From contig AFXB01000010.1 of assembly GCA_000238815.2 (NCBI GenBank), forward strand, positions 124,001 to 188,000: a stretch of DNA of 64,000 nucleotides, in the 5' to 3' direction. Below, piece after piece: positions 48,721 to 57,207 of this stretch. Under the pieces are notes generated by a model, which was given only the letters and a program-made list of their open reading frames with translations, did not search any database and was not told where the DNA came from. How positions within the stretch are numbered: the first letter of the stretch is position 1; every line of letters starts with the position of its first letter. The position numbers were made by a program, and so were the translations under genes. The stretch is from SAR116 cluster alpha proteobacterium HIMB100. GTDB lineage: Bacteria > Pseudomonadota > Alphaproteobacteria > Puniceispirillales > Puniceispirillaceae.

Positions 48721-49517
48721 TGCAGATAAAAAACAGCAAAAGCGGCCCGGTGTTTTTCAGCCATGATAAGCTAGAGCTTTCTGGTGTCAGGCATGGGTTT
48801 TTCACCCGCAAAGGCGGGGTGTCAGGCGGGCTGTATGATGCTTTGAATTGCGGGCTGGGATCAGATGATGACCGCGCTTTTGTTCTGAAGAACAGGGCGC
48901 GTGTTGCCGCCGCCATGGAGCTGGCCCCGGACAGGATGGCCGGCCTGTATCAGATTCACAGCGCGCGCTGTGTAACCCTGACAGATCAGACAGACTGTGC
49001 CCAGCGGCCAGAAGCAGATGCATATGTGACCGCCCTGTCAGGTGTGGGGCTGGCCATATTGACCGCTGATTGTCTGCCGGTTCTATTTTGTGATGCCCGG
49101 CAAGGCGTGATCGGGGCCGCCCATGCCGGCTGGCGCGGCGCGGCGGCAGGTGTGATTGAGGCGACCGTGCAAGCAATGCAGGGCCTGGGCGCAGATATAC
49201 GACAGATCGTGATGGTGATCGGCCCGGGAATCCGCCAGCCCAGTTATCAGATCAGTGCTGAGATGCGCGAGGAGATCATCAGCAGCTATCCAGAAGCGGT
49301 CTCCTGTTTCATGGCTGATCCGGCAGCAGAGGATAAATTTCTGTTTGATTTGCCTGGCTTTGCAAAGGGCCTCGGACAGGCCGCCGGCCTGAGCCAGATT
49401 TATGACAGTGGTTGTGATACCTATACAGATGAAACCCATTTTTTCAGCCACCGCCGCGCGACCCACAGAAAAGAGCCTGATTCCGGCCGGCTGATTTCGG
49501 TGATTACGCAAATGTGA
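48717..49517 (+). CDS. pgeF: PgeF-type laccase-domain protein
   Basis: The 266-residue protein has the multicopper-oxidase-like YfiH/PgeF fold. Signatures are HGFFTRKGGVSGGLYDALNCG, the metal-binding ILTADCLPVLFCD and GAAHAGWRGAAAGVIEA, and FFSHRRATHRKEPDSGR. Bacterial PgeF corrects peptidoglycan precursors that carry serine in place of alanine; other members are purine nucleosidases. It is the last gene of lgt-midA-pgeF, with an ATGA overlap. Confidence 0.94.
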   Translation: MMQIKNSKSGPVFFSHDKLELSGVRHGFFTRKGGVSGGLYDALNCGLGSDDDRAFVLKNRARVAAAMELAPDRMAGLYQIHSARCVTLTDQTDCAQRPEADAYVTALSGVGLAILTADCLPVLFCDARQGVIGAAHAGWRGAAAGVIEATVQAMQGLGADIRQIVMVIGPGIRQPSYQISAEMREEIISSYPEAVSCFMADPAAEDKFLFDLPGFAKGLGQAAGLSQIYDSGCDTYTDETHFFSHRRATHRKEPDSGRLISVITQM

Positions 49518-49552
49518 AGAGGCGTCTGCTTGATCCCCCGGAAATAGGTACT

Positions 49553-49595
49553 ATATCACTACTGCAGTTAGGTAGTTTGTTTCCCGACGTGATAT
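49553..49595. promoter_or_regulatory. Inverted-repeat sites upstream of the first PIN toxin-antitoxin pair
   Basis: ATATCAC (49553-49559) and GTGATAT (49589-49595) are exact inverted copies 29 bases apart, with a smaller ACTAC/GTAGT repeat between them. They precede the antitoxin ATG by 60-100 bases, where an autoregulatory operator would be expected. Confidence 0.3.
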
Positions 49596-49654
49596 GTCTG
49601 ATCGCTCAAAGGGTGCCAGGACAGCCTTTCTGTTTTACAGACAGAAGACGCCTT

Positions 49655-50089
49655 ATGACTGTTTCATCATCAAAATACGCCCCTCTGGAAGGGCATCTGA
49701 GGACCATCAGCTGGGCTGAAGTGCCGATGAGCTTTGCGGAAATTGAGCGAATTATCCGTGACAAGCTGCCCGCTTCTGCGCGCAAACACCGCCCCTGGTG
49801 GTCAAACAACCCGTCCAATAGCGTGATTACCAAAGCCTGGCTGAATGCAGGCTATAAGACAGCAAGAGTGGATATGGACGCCGAACGGCTGATGTTCATC
49901 AAAGATGAGGCTGAGATGTTGCCCCTCGCCTCCAGTGAGAGCGGGCCAGACAGCACAAAGACTGACCGCCATCCGATGTTCGACTGTATGAAAGGGACTG
50001 TGACCATCGCAGATGATGTTGACCTGACCCAGCCAGCAATGCCGGAATGGGCAGAGATGATCGAAAACCCGAAGCTGTATAATGAATGA
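49655..50089 (+). CDS. Probable antitoxin of a PIN-domain pair (DUF7662-like N-terminus)
   Basis: The 144-residue protein has an N-terminal region KYAPLEGHLRTISWAEVPMSFAEIERIIRDKLPASARKHRPWWSN...AWLNAGYKTARVD that resembles a domain found alone in many bacteria, and a C-terminal MFDCMKGTVTIADDVDLTQPAMPEWAE segment that looks like a short AbrB-type antitoxin tail contacting a PIN toxin. I chose ATG 49655, since residues upstream are unlike the family. It overlaps the PIN gene by eight bases, the standard antitoxin-first order. Confidence 0.65.
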   Translation: MTVSSSKYAPLEGHLRTISWAEVPMSFAEIERIIRDKLPASARKHRPWWSNNPSNSVITKAWLNAGYKTARVDMDAERLMFIKDEAEMLPLASSESGPDSTKTDRHPMFDCMKGTVTIADDVDLTQPAMPEWAEMIENPKLYNE

Positions 50090-50495
50090 TGTGCTTTTGG
50101 ATACCTGTGCTGTGCTCTGGATTGGACACGATCGGCCGCTTTTACAAAGTGCAGAAAATGTCCTTAACCAATGCAGGCCTGGCGAGCGCCGTGCGCTGAT
50201 GTCACCCTTTTCGGTCTGGGAGCTGGGGTCGCTGGTCGCCAAGGGATGCTTACGGCTGTCTGCGCCGGTGATCAACTGGTTTGAGGGGTTCAGACAGCGC
50301 AGCGGGGCCGATATCGCTGACCTCAGCCCGCAAATTCTGGCCGCATCGTCTTTTCTGCCCGGACAGCCGCCTGCTGATCCGGCTGACCGCGTGCTGATCG
50401 CAACCGCCCGGGCCATGGATTTAATTTTGATTACCCGCGACCAGGCCATTCTGGATTATGGGCAAGAAGGCTGGGTGCGCACCCTTGCCTGCTGA
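50082..50495 (+). CDS. PIN-domain toxin (VapC-type)
   Basis: The 137-residue protein is a PIN-domain RNase. The acidic residues sit at VLLDTCAVLW (first Asp), FSVWELG (Glu), DPADRVLIATARA (Asp) and LITRDQAIL (Asp). Such toxins cut tRNA or rRNA when freed from the antitoxin, whose gene overlaps its start by eight bases. All four acidic positions appear intact, so it should be active. Confidence 0.88.
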   Translation: MNDVLLDTCAVLWIGHDRPLLQSAENVLNQCRPGERRALMSPFSVWELGSLVAKGCLRLSAPVINWFEGFRQRSGADIADLSPQILAASSFLPGQPPADPADRVLIATARAMDLILITRDQAILDYGQEGWVRTLAC

Positions 50496-50512
50496 GGAGA
50501 AGAGGTAAATTC

Positions 50513-50581
50513 ATGCCGCATTTATGGATCTTTTTAACGCTGCTGATGCTGGGGCTGGTGGCCTCTTGTGTGATGGTCTGA
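50513..50581 (+). CDS. 22-residue hydrophobic microprotein
   Basis: A 23-codon frame, ATG to TGA, encodes a peptide that is almost entirely hydrophobic (WIFLTLLMLGLVASCV) and could form one membrane helix. A strong GGAGAAGAGG ribosome-binding sequence lies 8-17 bases before the ATG. It starts 17 bases after the PIN toxin stop, so it may be the third gene of that operon. No family is recognised; a role as a small membrane peptide or toxin is speculation. Confidence 0.45.
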   Translation: MPHLWIFLTLLMLGLVASCVMV

Positions 50582-50603
50582 GCAGAGCAGACGATATTTT
50601 GCC

Positions 50604-50632
50604 TTGCCGAGCGGCGGTCAGATTGCTATCAC
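50604..50632 (+). promoter_or_regulatory. Candidate sigma-70 promoter for prs
   Basis: TTGCCG (50604-50609), 17 bases, TATCAC (50627-50632), about 88 bases before the prs ATG. Read by eye. Confidence 0.4.
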
Positions 50633-50719
50633 AAAATCGTAACTGGATGCGGTGCGGGCTGATCAGTAAGCGCGCCGAAACCTGATGTTTTTTGTAACAA
50701 ATAAAGACAGGCTTCACCC

Positions 50720-51652
50720 ATGAAGATAATGTCCGGCAATTCAAACCGCCCTCTGGCTGAAGCCATCGCCGCTTATCTGGACATGCCGCTGACGCGGGCA
50801 GATGTCAAACGCTTTGCTGATATGGAAGTGTTTGTTGAAATTCAGGAAAATGTCCGGGGTGAGGATGTGTTTGTGGTTCAGTCCACATCCTATCCGGCAA
50901 ATGACAATGTGATGGAATTGCTGGTCACGCTGGATGCGTTACGCAGAGGGTCCGCCCGTCGTGTGACCGCAGTCCTGCCTTATTACGGCTATGCCCGTCA
51001 GGATCGCAAATCAGGCCCCCGGACACCGATTTCTGCCAAGCTGCTGGCGAATCTGATCACAAAGGCAGGTGCTGACCGCGTGCTGACAATCGATTTGCAT
51101 GCCGGCCAGATACAGGGCTTTTTCGATATCCCGACAGATAATCTGTTTGCCGCCCCTGTATTCACAGCCGATCTGAAGGAAAAATATAAAAACGGCAATC
51201 TGATGGTGGTCAGCCCTGATGTGGGCGGGGTGGTCCGTGCCCGTGCGCTGGCAAAGCGTGTCAATGCTGACCTGGCCATCATTGATAAACGCCGCCCTGA
51301 GGCAGGCGTGTCTGAAGTGATGAATATCATCGGTGAGGTTGAGGGCCGCCATTGTGTGATGGTGGATGATATTGTCGATTCAGGCGGCACATTATGTAAC
51401 GCGGCAAAAGCGCTGATGGATGCGGGTGCGCTGAGTGTGGATGCTTATGTCACCCATGGCGTTCTGTCTGGCGGTGCGGTCTCGCGGATTGCTTCCAGCC
51501 CGTTATCATCACTGGTCACAACTGATTCGATACAAGCCACAGAAGCGATGCGGGTGGCCCGGAATATCCGCCAAATTTCCATTGCGCCCCTGCTGGGTGA
51601 GGCAATGTTGCGGATTAATGAAGAAAAATCAGTCTCCAGCCTGTTTCAATAG
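50720..51652 (+). CDS. prs: Ribose-phosphate pyrophosphokinase
   Basis: The 310-residue enzyme makes PRPP from ribose 5-phosphate and ATP for nucleotide, histidine and tryptophan synthesis. Signatures are [66 protein letters not shown], and the PRPP loop [21 protein letters not shown]. Length is typical. It is followed by rplY after 142 bases on the same strand. Confidence 0.97.
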   Translation: MKIMSGNSNRPLAEAIAAYLDMPLTRADVKRFADMEVFVEIQENVRGEDVFVVQSTSYPANDNVMELLVTLDALRRGSARRVTAVLPYYGYARQDRKSGPRTPISAKLLANLITKAGADRVLTIDLHAGQIQGFFDIPTDNLFAAPVFTADLKEKYKNGNLMVVSPDVGGVVRARALAKRVNADLAIIDKRRPEAGVSEVMNIIGEVEGRHCVMVDDIVDSGGTLCNAAKALMDAGALSVDAYVTHGVLSGGAVSRIASSPLSSLVTTDSIQATEAMRVARNIRQISIAPLLGEAMLRINEEKSVSSLFQ

Positions 51653-51685
51653 GCCTGTCTGCGCTGTCCTAATTACCGATTTTAC

Positions 51686-51714
51686 TTGAAGTTTTGGTCG
51701 TTTGCGTTTAGGCA
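51686..51714 (+). promoter_or_regulatory. Candidate promoter for rplY
   Basis: TTGAAG (51686-51691), 17 bases, TAGGCA (51709-51714). The -10 box is weak. A transcript from here would begin just before the strong leader hairpin at 51726. Confidence 0.3.
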
Positions 51715-51725
51715 TGGAGCCAGTG

Positions 51726-51765
51726 CGCCGCTTGCACCCCTGGAGGCAAGGGCGTTTGTTTTTTT
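51726..51765 (+). terminator. Terminator-like hairpin in the rplY leader
   Basis: CGCC + CTTGC (51726-51729, 51731-51735, one bulged G) pairs with GCAAG + GGCG (51746-51754), followed at once by TTTGTTTTTTT. This is a good intrinsic terminator in form, ending 30 bases before the rplY ATG and about 75 bases after the prs stop. It could end prs transcription or attenuate rplY. Confidence 0.65.
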
Positions 51766-51794
51766 CAAAAACATGACAAGTAAGGGTAACTGAC

Positions 51795-52430
51795 ATGTCA
51801 GAAAACACATCTATTGACGCAACTTTGCGTTCTCGGGTCGGTAAGGGGTCCGCCCGTGCGGCACGCCGCGCAGGCCGGATTCCCGCCGTTATCTATGGCG
51901 ATAAGCAAGCTCCTCTCAGCATTGAGATGGAAGAGCGGGTTGTCCGCAGAGTGATTCACGAGCCGGGCATTTTCGGCCGCCTGCTGGATATTAATGTTGA
52001 GGGAAACACAACAACCGTGCTGACCCGTGACATTCAGATGCACCCTGTAACAGATGAGCCGCTGCATTTGGATATGCTGCGGGTGGGTAAATCATCAACA
52101 GTTGCGGTTGGCGTGCCTGTTGAATTCATCAATCATGAAAAGTCACCTGGCCTGAAGATAGGCGGCGTGCTGAACATCGTGCGGCATGAAGTTGAGATGA
52201 ACTGTCCGGCCGGGAATATTCCTGAGAAGATCACAGTTGATCTGGATGGCGTGAAAATTGGTGAGACCATCCATATCAGCGCGATCCCGCTCCCCGAAGG
52301 CGTTGAGCCAACCATCACTGACCGTGACTTTACCGTGGCCACCCTGCAGTCACCAGGCGGCGGCGTGAAGAATGAAGATGATGAGGACGCCGGTGAAGGC
52401 GAAGAGGCAGCAGAAGGCGGCGACGCATAA
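51795..52430 (+). CDS. rplY: 50S ribosomal protein bL25 (CTC form)
   Basis: The 211-residue protein is the long CTC type of bL25, which binds 5S rRNA. The N-terminal L25 domain has RVGKGSARAARRAGRIPAVIYGDKQ and TTVLTRDIQMHPVTDEPLHLDMLRV; the C-terminal beta domain ends in VATLQSPGG and an acidic tail. It sits in the conserved order prs-rplY-pth-ychF. Confidence 0.96.
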   Translation: MSENTSIDATLRSRVGKGSARAARRAGRIPAVIYGDKQAPLSIEMEERVVRRVIHEPGIFGRLLDINVEGNTTTVLTRDIQMHPVTDEPLHLDMLRVGKSSTVAVGVPVEFINHEKSPGLKIGGVLNIVRHEVEMNCPAGNIPEKITVDLDGVKIGETIHISAIPLPEGVEPTITDRDFTVATLQSPGGGVKNEDDEDAGEGEEAAEGGDA

Positions 52431-52464
52431 GCTGCTGGCCTGGCTGCGCCACTATCGTTTAACG

Positions 52465-52497
52465 GGCCAGACAGAGTGATACTGTCTGGCCTGTTTT
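52465..52497 (+). terminator. Intrinsic terminator after rplY
   Basis: GGCCAGACAG (52465-52474) and CTGTCTGGCC (52482-52491) form a perfect 10-bp stem with a 7-base loop, followed by TGTTTTA. It lies 34 bases past the rplY stop and 32 bases before pth. Confidence 0.7.
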
Positions 52498-52528
52498 ATG
52501 TGACCGCACAGATAAAGGTGAGGACAAT

Positions 52529-53131
52529 ATGCTCTGGGTAGGTTTGGGCAATCCAGGACAGGGCTATGCCGGTAACCGGCATAATGTCGGCTTCATGGCC
52601 CTTGACCAGATTGCCCGCGATTACAGCTTTTCAGACTGGAAAACAAAAGGGGCGGCTGCCCTGTGTGAAGGGCGTATCGGCACAGTAAAAATCCGGGCTG
52701 TAAAGCCATTGTCATTCATGAATAAATCAGGCCTACCTGTTGCCGAAATCGTTCGCTATTATGGCCTGAGCCCGGACCAGATCACCGTGTTTCATGATGA
52801 AATAGATATCAGTGAAGGCCGCTGCCGGGTCAAACAGGGCGGCGGGCATGGCGGACATAACGGGTTGCGTGATATTGACCGTCATATCGGCAAAGATTAT
52901 TGGCGGGTGCGTATCGGCGTAGGACGACCGGCACATAAACAAGATGTGCATAAATGGGTCCTGCAGAATTTCACAAAATCAGAACATGAGATGTGGCTGG
53001 ATAAATTGCTGGCCGCAATCAGTGATGAGGCAGAACGCCTGAGCAAAGGCGATGCAGAGGGGTTTGCCTCGCGCGTGGCGCATCTGGCCCCGGCCCCAAA
53101 ACCAGATACAGAAACTTCAGAAGGGATATAG
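52529..53131 (+). CDS. pth: Peptidyl-tRNA hydrolase
   Basis: The 200-residue enzyme frees tRNA from prematurely released peptidyl-tRNA. It starts LWVGLGNPGQGYAGNRHNVGFMALD with the conserved asparagine and catalytic histidine, then KPLSFMNKSG, VFHDEIDISEGRCRVKQGGGHGGHNGLRDI, and RVRIGVGRP. GTGAGGA lies just before the ATG. It is transcribed with ychF, which begins five bases after its stop. Confidence 0.97.
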   Translation: MLWVGLGNPGQGYAGNRHNVGFMALDQIARDYSFSDWKTKGAAALCEGRIGTVKIRAVKPLSFMNKSGLPVAEIVRYYGLSPDQITVFHDEIDISEGRCRVKQGGGHGGHNGLRDIDRHIGKDYWRVRIGVGRPAHKQDVHKWVLQNFTKSEHEMWLDKLLAAISDEAERLSKGDAEGFASRVAHLAPAPKPDTETSEGI

Positions 53132-53136
53132 TTCAG

Positions 53137-54237
53137 ATGGGCTTTAATTGCGGTATTGTCGGGCTGCCGAATGTCGGTAAATCAACCCTGTTTAATGCGC
53201 TGACCAAAACAGCCGCGGCCGATGCCGCCAATTATCCGTTCTGTACGATTGAACCAAATACAGGGCGGGTGGCGGTCCCTGATCCGCGGCTGAACCAGAT
53301 TGCCGAACTGGCCCAGTCAGCCGAAATTATCCCGACATTTCTGGAATTTGTCGATATTGCCGGGCTGGTGCGCGGGGCAGCAAACGGCGAAGGGCTGGGC
53401 AACCAGTTCCTGGCCAATATCCGCGAGGTTGATGCCATTATCCATGTGCTGCGCTGTTTTGAGGACAGCGACATCACCCATGTTGAAAATTCAGTCGACC
53501 CGATCCGTGATGCAGCAACCGTGGAAACCGAATTAATGCTGGCTGATATAGACAGCCTGGAGCGGCGGATGGCGGCGCTGACCAAAAAGACACGCGGCGG
53601 CGACAAACAGGCGGCATCTGATCTGGCCCTGATGGAAAAGCTGTTTGCCGGCTTGTCTGACGGCCTGCCTGCGCGAGCGGTAAGCGGCCTGAGCGCGGCA
53701 GAAGAGGTGCGGCTGCCGCAATTGCAGTTGCTGACCGCAAAGCCAGTCTTGTATGCCTGTAATGTGGCTGAGGCAGATGGGGCAACAGGCAACGCGCTGT
53801 CTGCAAAAGTTGCCGAAAAAGCAGCTGCCGAGAGCGCAGGGCATGTGATTGTGTCAGCAGCAATTGAAGCAGAAATTGCCACCCTGTCTGATGAGGAAGC
53901 CGCCGAGTTTCTGGCAGATTTGGGGCTGGAAGAACCCGGGCTGAACCGTTTGATCCGGGCCGGATACGGCTTGCTTGACCTGTTGACCTTTTTTACCGCC
54001 GGCCCGAAAGAAGCCCGGGCATGGACCGTGCGCAATCCCGCCACCGCCCCGCAAGCCGCAGGGGTTATTCATACCGATTTCCAGCGCGGCTTTATCCGGG
54101 CTGAAACCGTGGCGTATGATGATTATATCAGCTGTGGCGGAGAAGCCGGGGCCAAAGATGCCGGCAAGCTGCGCATTGAAGGTGCGGAGTATCCGGTCAA
54201 AGACGGCGATATCTTCCATTTCCGCTTTAATGTGTGA
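53137..54237 (+). CDS. ychF: Ribosome-binding ATPase YchF
   Basis: The 366-residue Obg-type P-loop protein hydrolyses ATP and binds ribosomes. Signatures are CGIVGLPNVGKSTLFNALTKT, ANYPFCTIEPNTGRVAVPD, FVDIAGLVRGAANGEGLGNQFLANIREVDAI, and the C-terminal TGS domain (LLTFFTAGPKEARAWTVRNPATAPQAAGVIHTDFQRGFIRAE). It completes the pth-ychF pair. Confidence 0.97.
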   Translation: MGFNCGIVGLPNVGKSTLFNALTKTAAADAANYPFCTIEPNTGRVAVPDPRLNQIAELAQSAEIIPTFLEFVDIAGLVRGAANGEGLGNQFLANIREVDAIIHVLRCFEDSDITHVENSVDPIRDAATVETELMLADIDSLERRMAALTKKTRGGDKQAASDLALMEKLFAGLSDGLPARAVSGLSAAEEVRLPQLQLLTAKPVLYACNVAEADGATGNALSAKVAEKAAAESAGHVIVSAAIEAEIATLSDEEAAEFLADLGLEEPGLNRLIRAGYGLLDLLTFFTAGPKEARAWTVRNPATAPQAAGVIHTDFQRGFIRAETVAYDDYISCGGEAGAKDAGKLRIEGAEYPVKDGDIFHFRFNV

Positions 54238-54297
54238 GCGTTTGACCTGCGCGACCTAAACTTGCCTTTTGGGCTGTTTCAGGTTAGGGTGACAGAT

Positions 54298-54320
54298 GGT
54301 ATATATCATCGATATATACC
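54298..54320. promoter_or_regulatory. Operator-like perfect inverted repeat upstream of vapBC
   Basis: GGTATATATC (54298-54307) and GATATATACC (54311-54320) are exact 10-base arms around ATC. It lies 33 bases before the antitoxin ATG at 54353, where VapBC complexes usually bind to repress themselves. Confidence 0.65.
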
Positions 54321-54352
54321 CTTGTTATCAGAAAAGCAGTCAGGGGCTAGGC

Positions 54353-54622
54353 ATGGGAACAGGCAAACCAGATACTGCGAAAATCTTCACCACAGGCCGC
54401 AGTCAGGCAGTGCGATTGCCGAAAGCCTACAGATTCGCGGATAAGGAAGTCAACATTCATAAAGACCCGCTGACAGGAGATGTGATCCTGTCTGAACGGG
54501 CCAATGGATGGGATAGGCTGTTATCAAGCCTGAAGCAGCTGGACATACCGGAAGATTTTCCGGGCAAACGCGGTCAGGACGACCATATTCGTGACCCGCT
54601 TGACGGTTATGAGCAGGAATGA
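54353..54622 (+). CDS. vapB: VapB-type antitoxin (AbrB/SpoVT fold)
   Basis: The 89-residue protein begins AKIFTTGRSQAVRLPKAYRFADKEVNIHKDPLTGDVILSE, the swapped-hairpin DNA-binding motif of VapB/MazE antitoxins, and its C-terminal half should wrap the toxin. I chose ATG 54353 because the frame upstream runs through the operator palindrome. It overlaps the VapC gene by four bases. Confidence 0.88.
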   Translation: MGTGKPDTAKIFTTGRSQAVRLPKAYRFADKEVNIHKDPLTGDVILSERANGWDRLLSSLKQLDIPEDFPGKRGQDDHIRDPLDGYEQE

Positions 54623-55023
54623 AATTTCTGCTTGATACAAATGTACTCAGCGATATTTTGCGCCGAAATGAGGCTGTCCTGGCGCAGCTGATCCGGCATC
54701 ACCCTGCCGATATTGCCATGTCTTGTGTCAGTGAAGGCGAATTATTGTATGGTGTTGGCAATAATCCAAACGCAACATCCCTGCATAATGCAGTCGCAGA
54801 ACTGATCAAGAGCATCACACCTTTACCCTGGGACAGTGCGGCCGCTGAGCAGTATGGCCAACTGAAAACAGAACTGTACAGGGCCGGACAACCCCTGTCA
54901 GAGCTAGATATAATGATCGCGGCACACGCGTTAGCTGCCAATTTGTGCCTTGTCACAAGTGACCACGCCTTTTCGCGTATAAACGGCCTTGCCACAGAAA
55001 ATTGGCGGACTGCATCGCCATAA
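54619..55023 (+). CDS. vapC: VapC-type PIN-domain toxin
   Basis: The 134-residue PIN RNase has its acidic residues in FLLDTNVLSDILRR, CVSEGELLYGV, LSELDIMIAAHALA and LVTSDHAFSRI. All four appear intact. It cuts structured RNA (tRNA or rRNA) when the antitoxin is degraded. The start overlaps vapB (ATGA). It is convergent with the petABC cluster, whose terminator hairpin lies between. Confidence 0.92.
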   Translation: MKFLLDTNVLSDILRRNEAVLAQLIRHHPADIAMSCVSEGELLYGVGNNPNATSLHNAVAELIKSITPLPWDSAAAEQYGQLKTELYRAGQPLSELDIMIAAHALAANLCLVTSDHAFSRINGLATENWRTASP

Positions 55024-55087
55024 GCTGTACCATTGGTCAGACGCGTAAATTCTGTCAGGCGCAGATTATCTGATTTGCCCCCACAAG

Positions 55088-55118
55088 AAAAATCGGACAG
55101 CCTAATCAAAACTGTCCG
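55088..55118 (-). terminator. Intrinsic terminator after petABC
   Basis: CGGACAG (55094-55100) and CTGTCCG (55112-55118) form a perfect 7-bp stem. On the minus strand it is followed by ATTTTTCTT, 36 bases beyond the petC stop. Confidence 0.7.
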
Positions 55119-55153
55119 GTGACGATGTAGCCCTTGTCAGAGGTGTGCGGCGG

Positions 55154-55915
55154 TCAGCCTTTTTTCACATCTGCCCAGATAAAGCGCATTGCCCCGTATG
55201 ACAGGCCAGAGAGCAGGATTAAGAAAATCATCACAGCAACGCCTGTGCGTTTGCGATCTTCCATTGCCGGCTCTGCTGTCCAGGCCAGAAACTGGACCAA
55301 ATCCTTTGCCACCGCATCCATGGATGTATCCGCACCATCAGCATATTCCACATCATCGCCATATAAAGGCTGTGGCATGGCAATCATATTGCCGGAATAA
55401 GCCGTGTTGTAATACATCCCGTCAGGCACGTCTGTGTCGGCTGGTGCTTCATGATATGAGGTCAACAGAGAATAGAGATAATCGGCACCATTTGCCCGTG
55501 CCTTGAAAATCAAAGACAGATCCGGCGGATAGGCCCCGTTATTGCCCGCACGTGCCGCATTTTCATTTGGATAAGGGGACGGAAACCGGTCAGCAGGAAT
55601 GGCAGGACGTGTAAACATCTCGCCTTCATCATTCGGGCCGTCAACAACTTCATATTCAGCCGCAATCGCCTTAATCTCTGCTTCATTATAGCCCAGATCA
55701 GCCAGATTGCGGAACGCGATATAATCCAGTGAATGACAGCCGGCGCAGACCTCTTTATAGGCCTGGAAGCCCCGCTGCATGGACGCTTTGTCAAAGGTTC
55801 CGAATGGCCCGGAAAAGGACCAGTCAGCAGAGCGGATGGTCACATCACCGCCGCCAGCGGCCCATACAGGCACGCTGAACAGGGCTGCTGCCAGTGTCAA
55901 AAACAGCTTTTTCAT
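55154..55915 (-). CDS. petC: Cytochrome c1 of the bc1 complex
   Basis: The 253-residue protein is the c-type heme subunit that passes electrons from the Rieske centre to cytochrome c. A signal peptide (KKLFLTLAAALFSVPVWA) is followed by the heme site CAGCH (EVCAGCHSLDYIAFRNLADLGY), and one C-terminal anchor helix (GVAVMIFLILLSGLSYGAMRFIW). The axial methionine probably lies in MYYNTAYSGNMIAMPQPL. ATG 55915 overlaps the petB stop by one base. It acts at the periplasmic face. Confidence 0.96.
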   Translation of the reverse strand: MKKLFLTLAAALFSVPVWAAGGGDVTIRSADWSFSGPFGTFDKASMQRGFQAYKEVCAGCHSLDYIAFRNLADLGYNEAEIKAIAAEYEVVDGPNDEGEMFTRPAIPADRFPSPYPNENAARAGNNGAYPPDLSLIFKARANGADYLYSLLTSYHEAPADTDVPDGMYYNTAYSGNMIAMPQPLYGDDVEYADGADTSMDAVAKDLVQFLAWTAEPAMEDRKRTGVAVMIFLILLSGLSYGAMRFIWADVKKG

Positions 55916-57171
55916 TATGCTTTCTCCTTTGGCGCCGCCGCCGCGCCCGCCATGGCCCCAGAGCCGCCGAAAATCGGTGTTGATATAGATTGCGGCAGAG
56001 GTCGCGGCGTTTCCGCCACAGACAATACCGGCAAAATCACCAGGAAGTGAACAAAATACCAGATGGTCGCAATCCGGCCGATCAGCACATAAATGCCCTC
56101 TGCCGGCATCGCCCCGATATAGCCCAGAACCAGACAATCAGCGAAAAACACCCAGAAAAACAGTTTGAAGATCGGACGGAACCGGCCAGAACGGACAGGT
56201 GAGCGGTCCAGCCAGGGCAGAATGAACAGAACCGCAATCGCCCCAAACATCGCCAGAACACCGCCCAGCTTGTCTGGCACCGCCCGCAAAATTGCATAGA
56301 AAGGCAGGAAGTACCATTCCGGCACAATATGGGCCGGGGTCTGGAGCGCGTTGGCCGGAATATAGTTATCCGGATGGCCCATGAAATTCGGGAAGAAAAA
56401 CACCGCAGCCGCAAAAAAGGTCAGGAACACGGACAGGCCGAAGAAATCCTTGATGGTATAGTAAGGATGGAACGGGATCGTGTCTTGTGGTCCGCGTGTA
56501 TCAATGCCCAGGGGATTGTTTGAGCCAAAGCGATGCAAGGCAACCAGATGCAGAATCACCACACCAACAATCACAAAAGGCAGCAGGAAATGCAGCGAGA
56601 AGAACCGGTTCAGGGTCGGGTTATCAACAGAAAATCCGCCCCACAGCCAGGTCACAATTGATTCGCCAACAAAGGGCAGGGCCGAGAACAGATTGGTGAT
56701 TACCGTCGCGCCCCAGAAGGACATCTGGCCCCAGGGCAGAACATAACCCATAAAGGCCGTCGCCATCATCAACAACAAGATGACAACACCCAGCATCCAT
56801 AATAATTCGCGCGGCGCTTTGTAAGAGCCGTAATACAGGCCGCGGAAAATATGGATAAACACCACAATGAAGAAGAAGGACGCGCCATTCATATGAATAT
56901 AGCGCAACAGCCAGCCATGATTGACATCCCGCATGATCCGTTCAACCGAATCAAATGCGTAATCCACATGGGCAGTATAGCTCATCGACAGGACAATCCC
57001 GGTGATGATCATAATCACCAGCGAGATCCCCGCCAGCGAGCCGAAATTCCAGAAATAATTCAGGTTTTTCGGGGTCGGATATTCAGTGGCCTCATGATTG
57101 AGGAAAGTGAAAATCGGCAGCCGGTGGTCAATCCAGCGCACGACAGGATTTTGAAACTGATTTGCAGACAT
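55915..57171 (-). CDS. petB: Cytochrome b of the bc1 complex
   Basis: The 418-residue membrane protein carries two b hemes and the quinol sites. It has about eight helices. Heme-ligating histidine regions are [31 protein letters not shown] and [31 protein letters not shown]; the Qo-site [18 protein letters not shown] motif is present. It is the second gene of petA-petB-petC, 36 bases after the Rieske gene. Confidence 0.97.
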   Translation of the reverse strand: MSANQFQNPVVRWIDHRLPIFTFLNHEATEYPTPKNLNYFWNFGSLAGISLVIMIITGIVLSMSYTAHVDYAFDSVERIMRDVNHGWLLRYIHMNGASFFFIVVFIHIFRGLYYGSYKAPRELLWMLGVVILLLMMATAFMGYVLPWGQMSFWGATVITNLFSALPFVGESIVTWLWGGFSVDNPTLNRFFSLHFLLPFVIVGVVILHLVALHRFGSNNPLGIDTRGPQDTIPFHPYYTIKDFFGLSVFLTFFAAAVFFFPNFMGHPDNYIPANALQTPAHIVPEWYFLPFYAILRAVPDKLGGVLAMFGAIAVLFILPWLDRSPVRSGRFRPIFKLFFWVFFADCLVLGYIGAMPAEGIYVLIGRIATIWYFVHFLVILPVLSVAETPRPLPQSISTPIFGGSGAMAGAAAAPKEKA

Positions 57172-57207
57172 TGTCTTAAGGTTCCTTATTACAACTGTGG
57201 CGAAGGA

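Noticed and set aside
53232-54044. 270-residue minus-strand frame opposite ychF
   Set aside because: Antisense shadow of a highly conserved gene with no recognisable domain.
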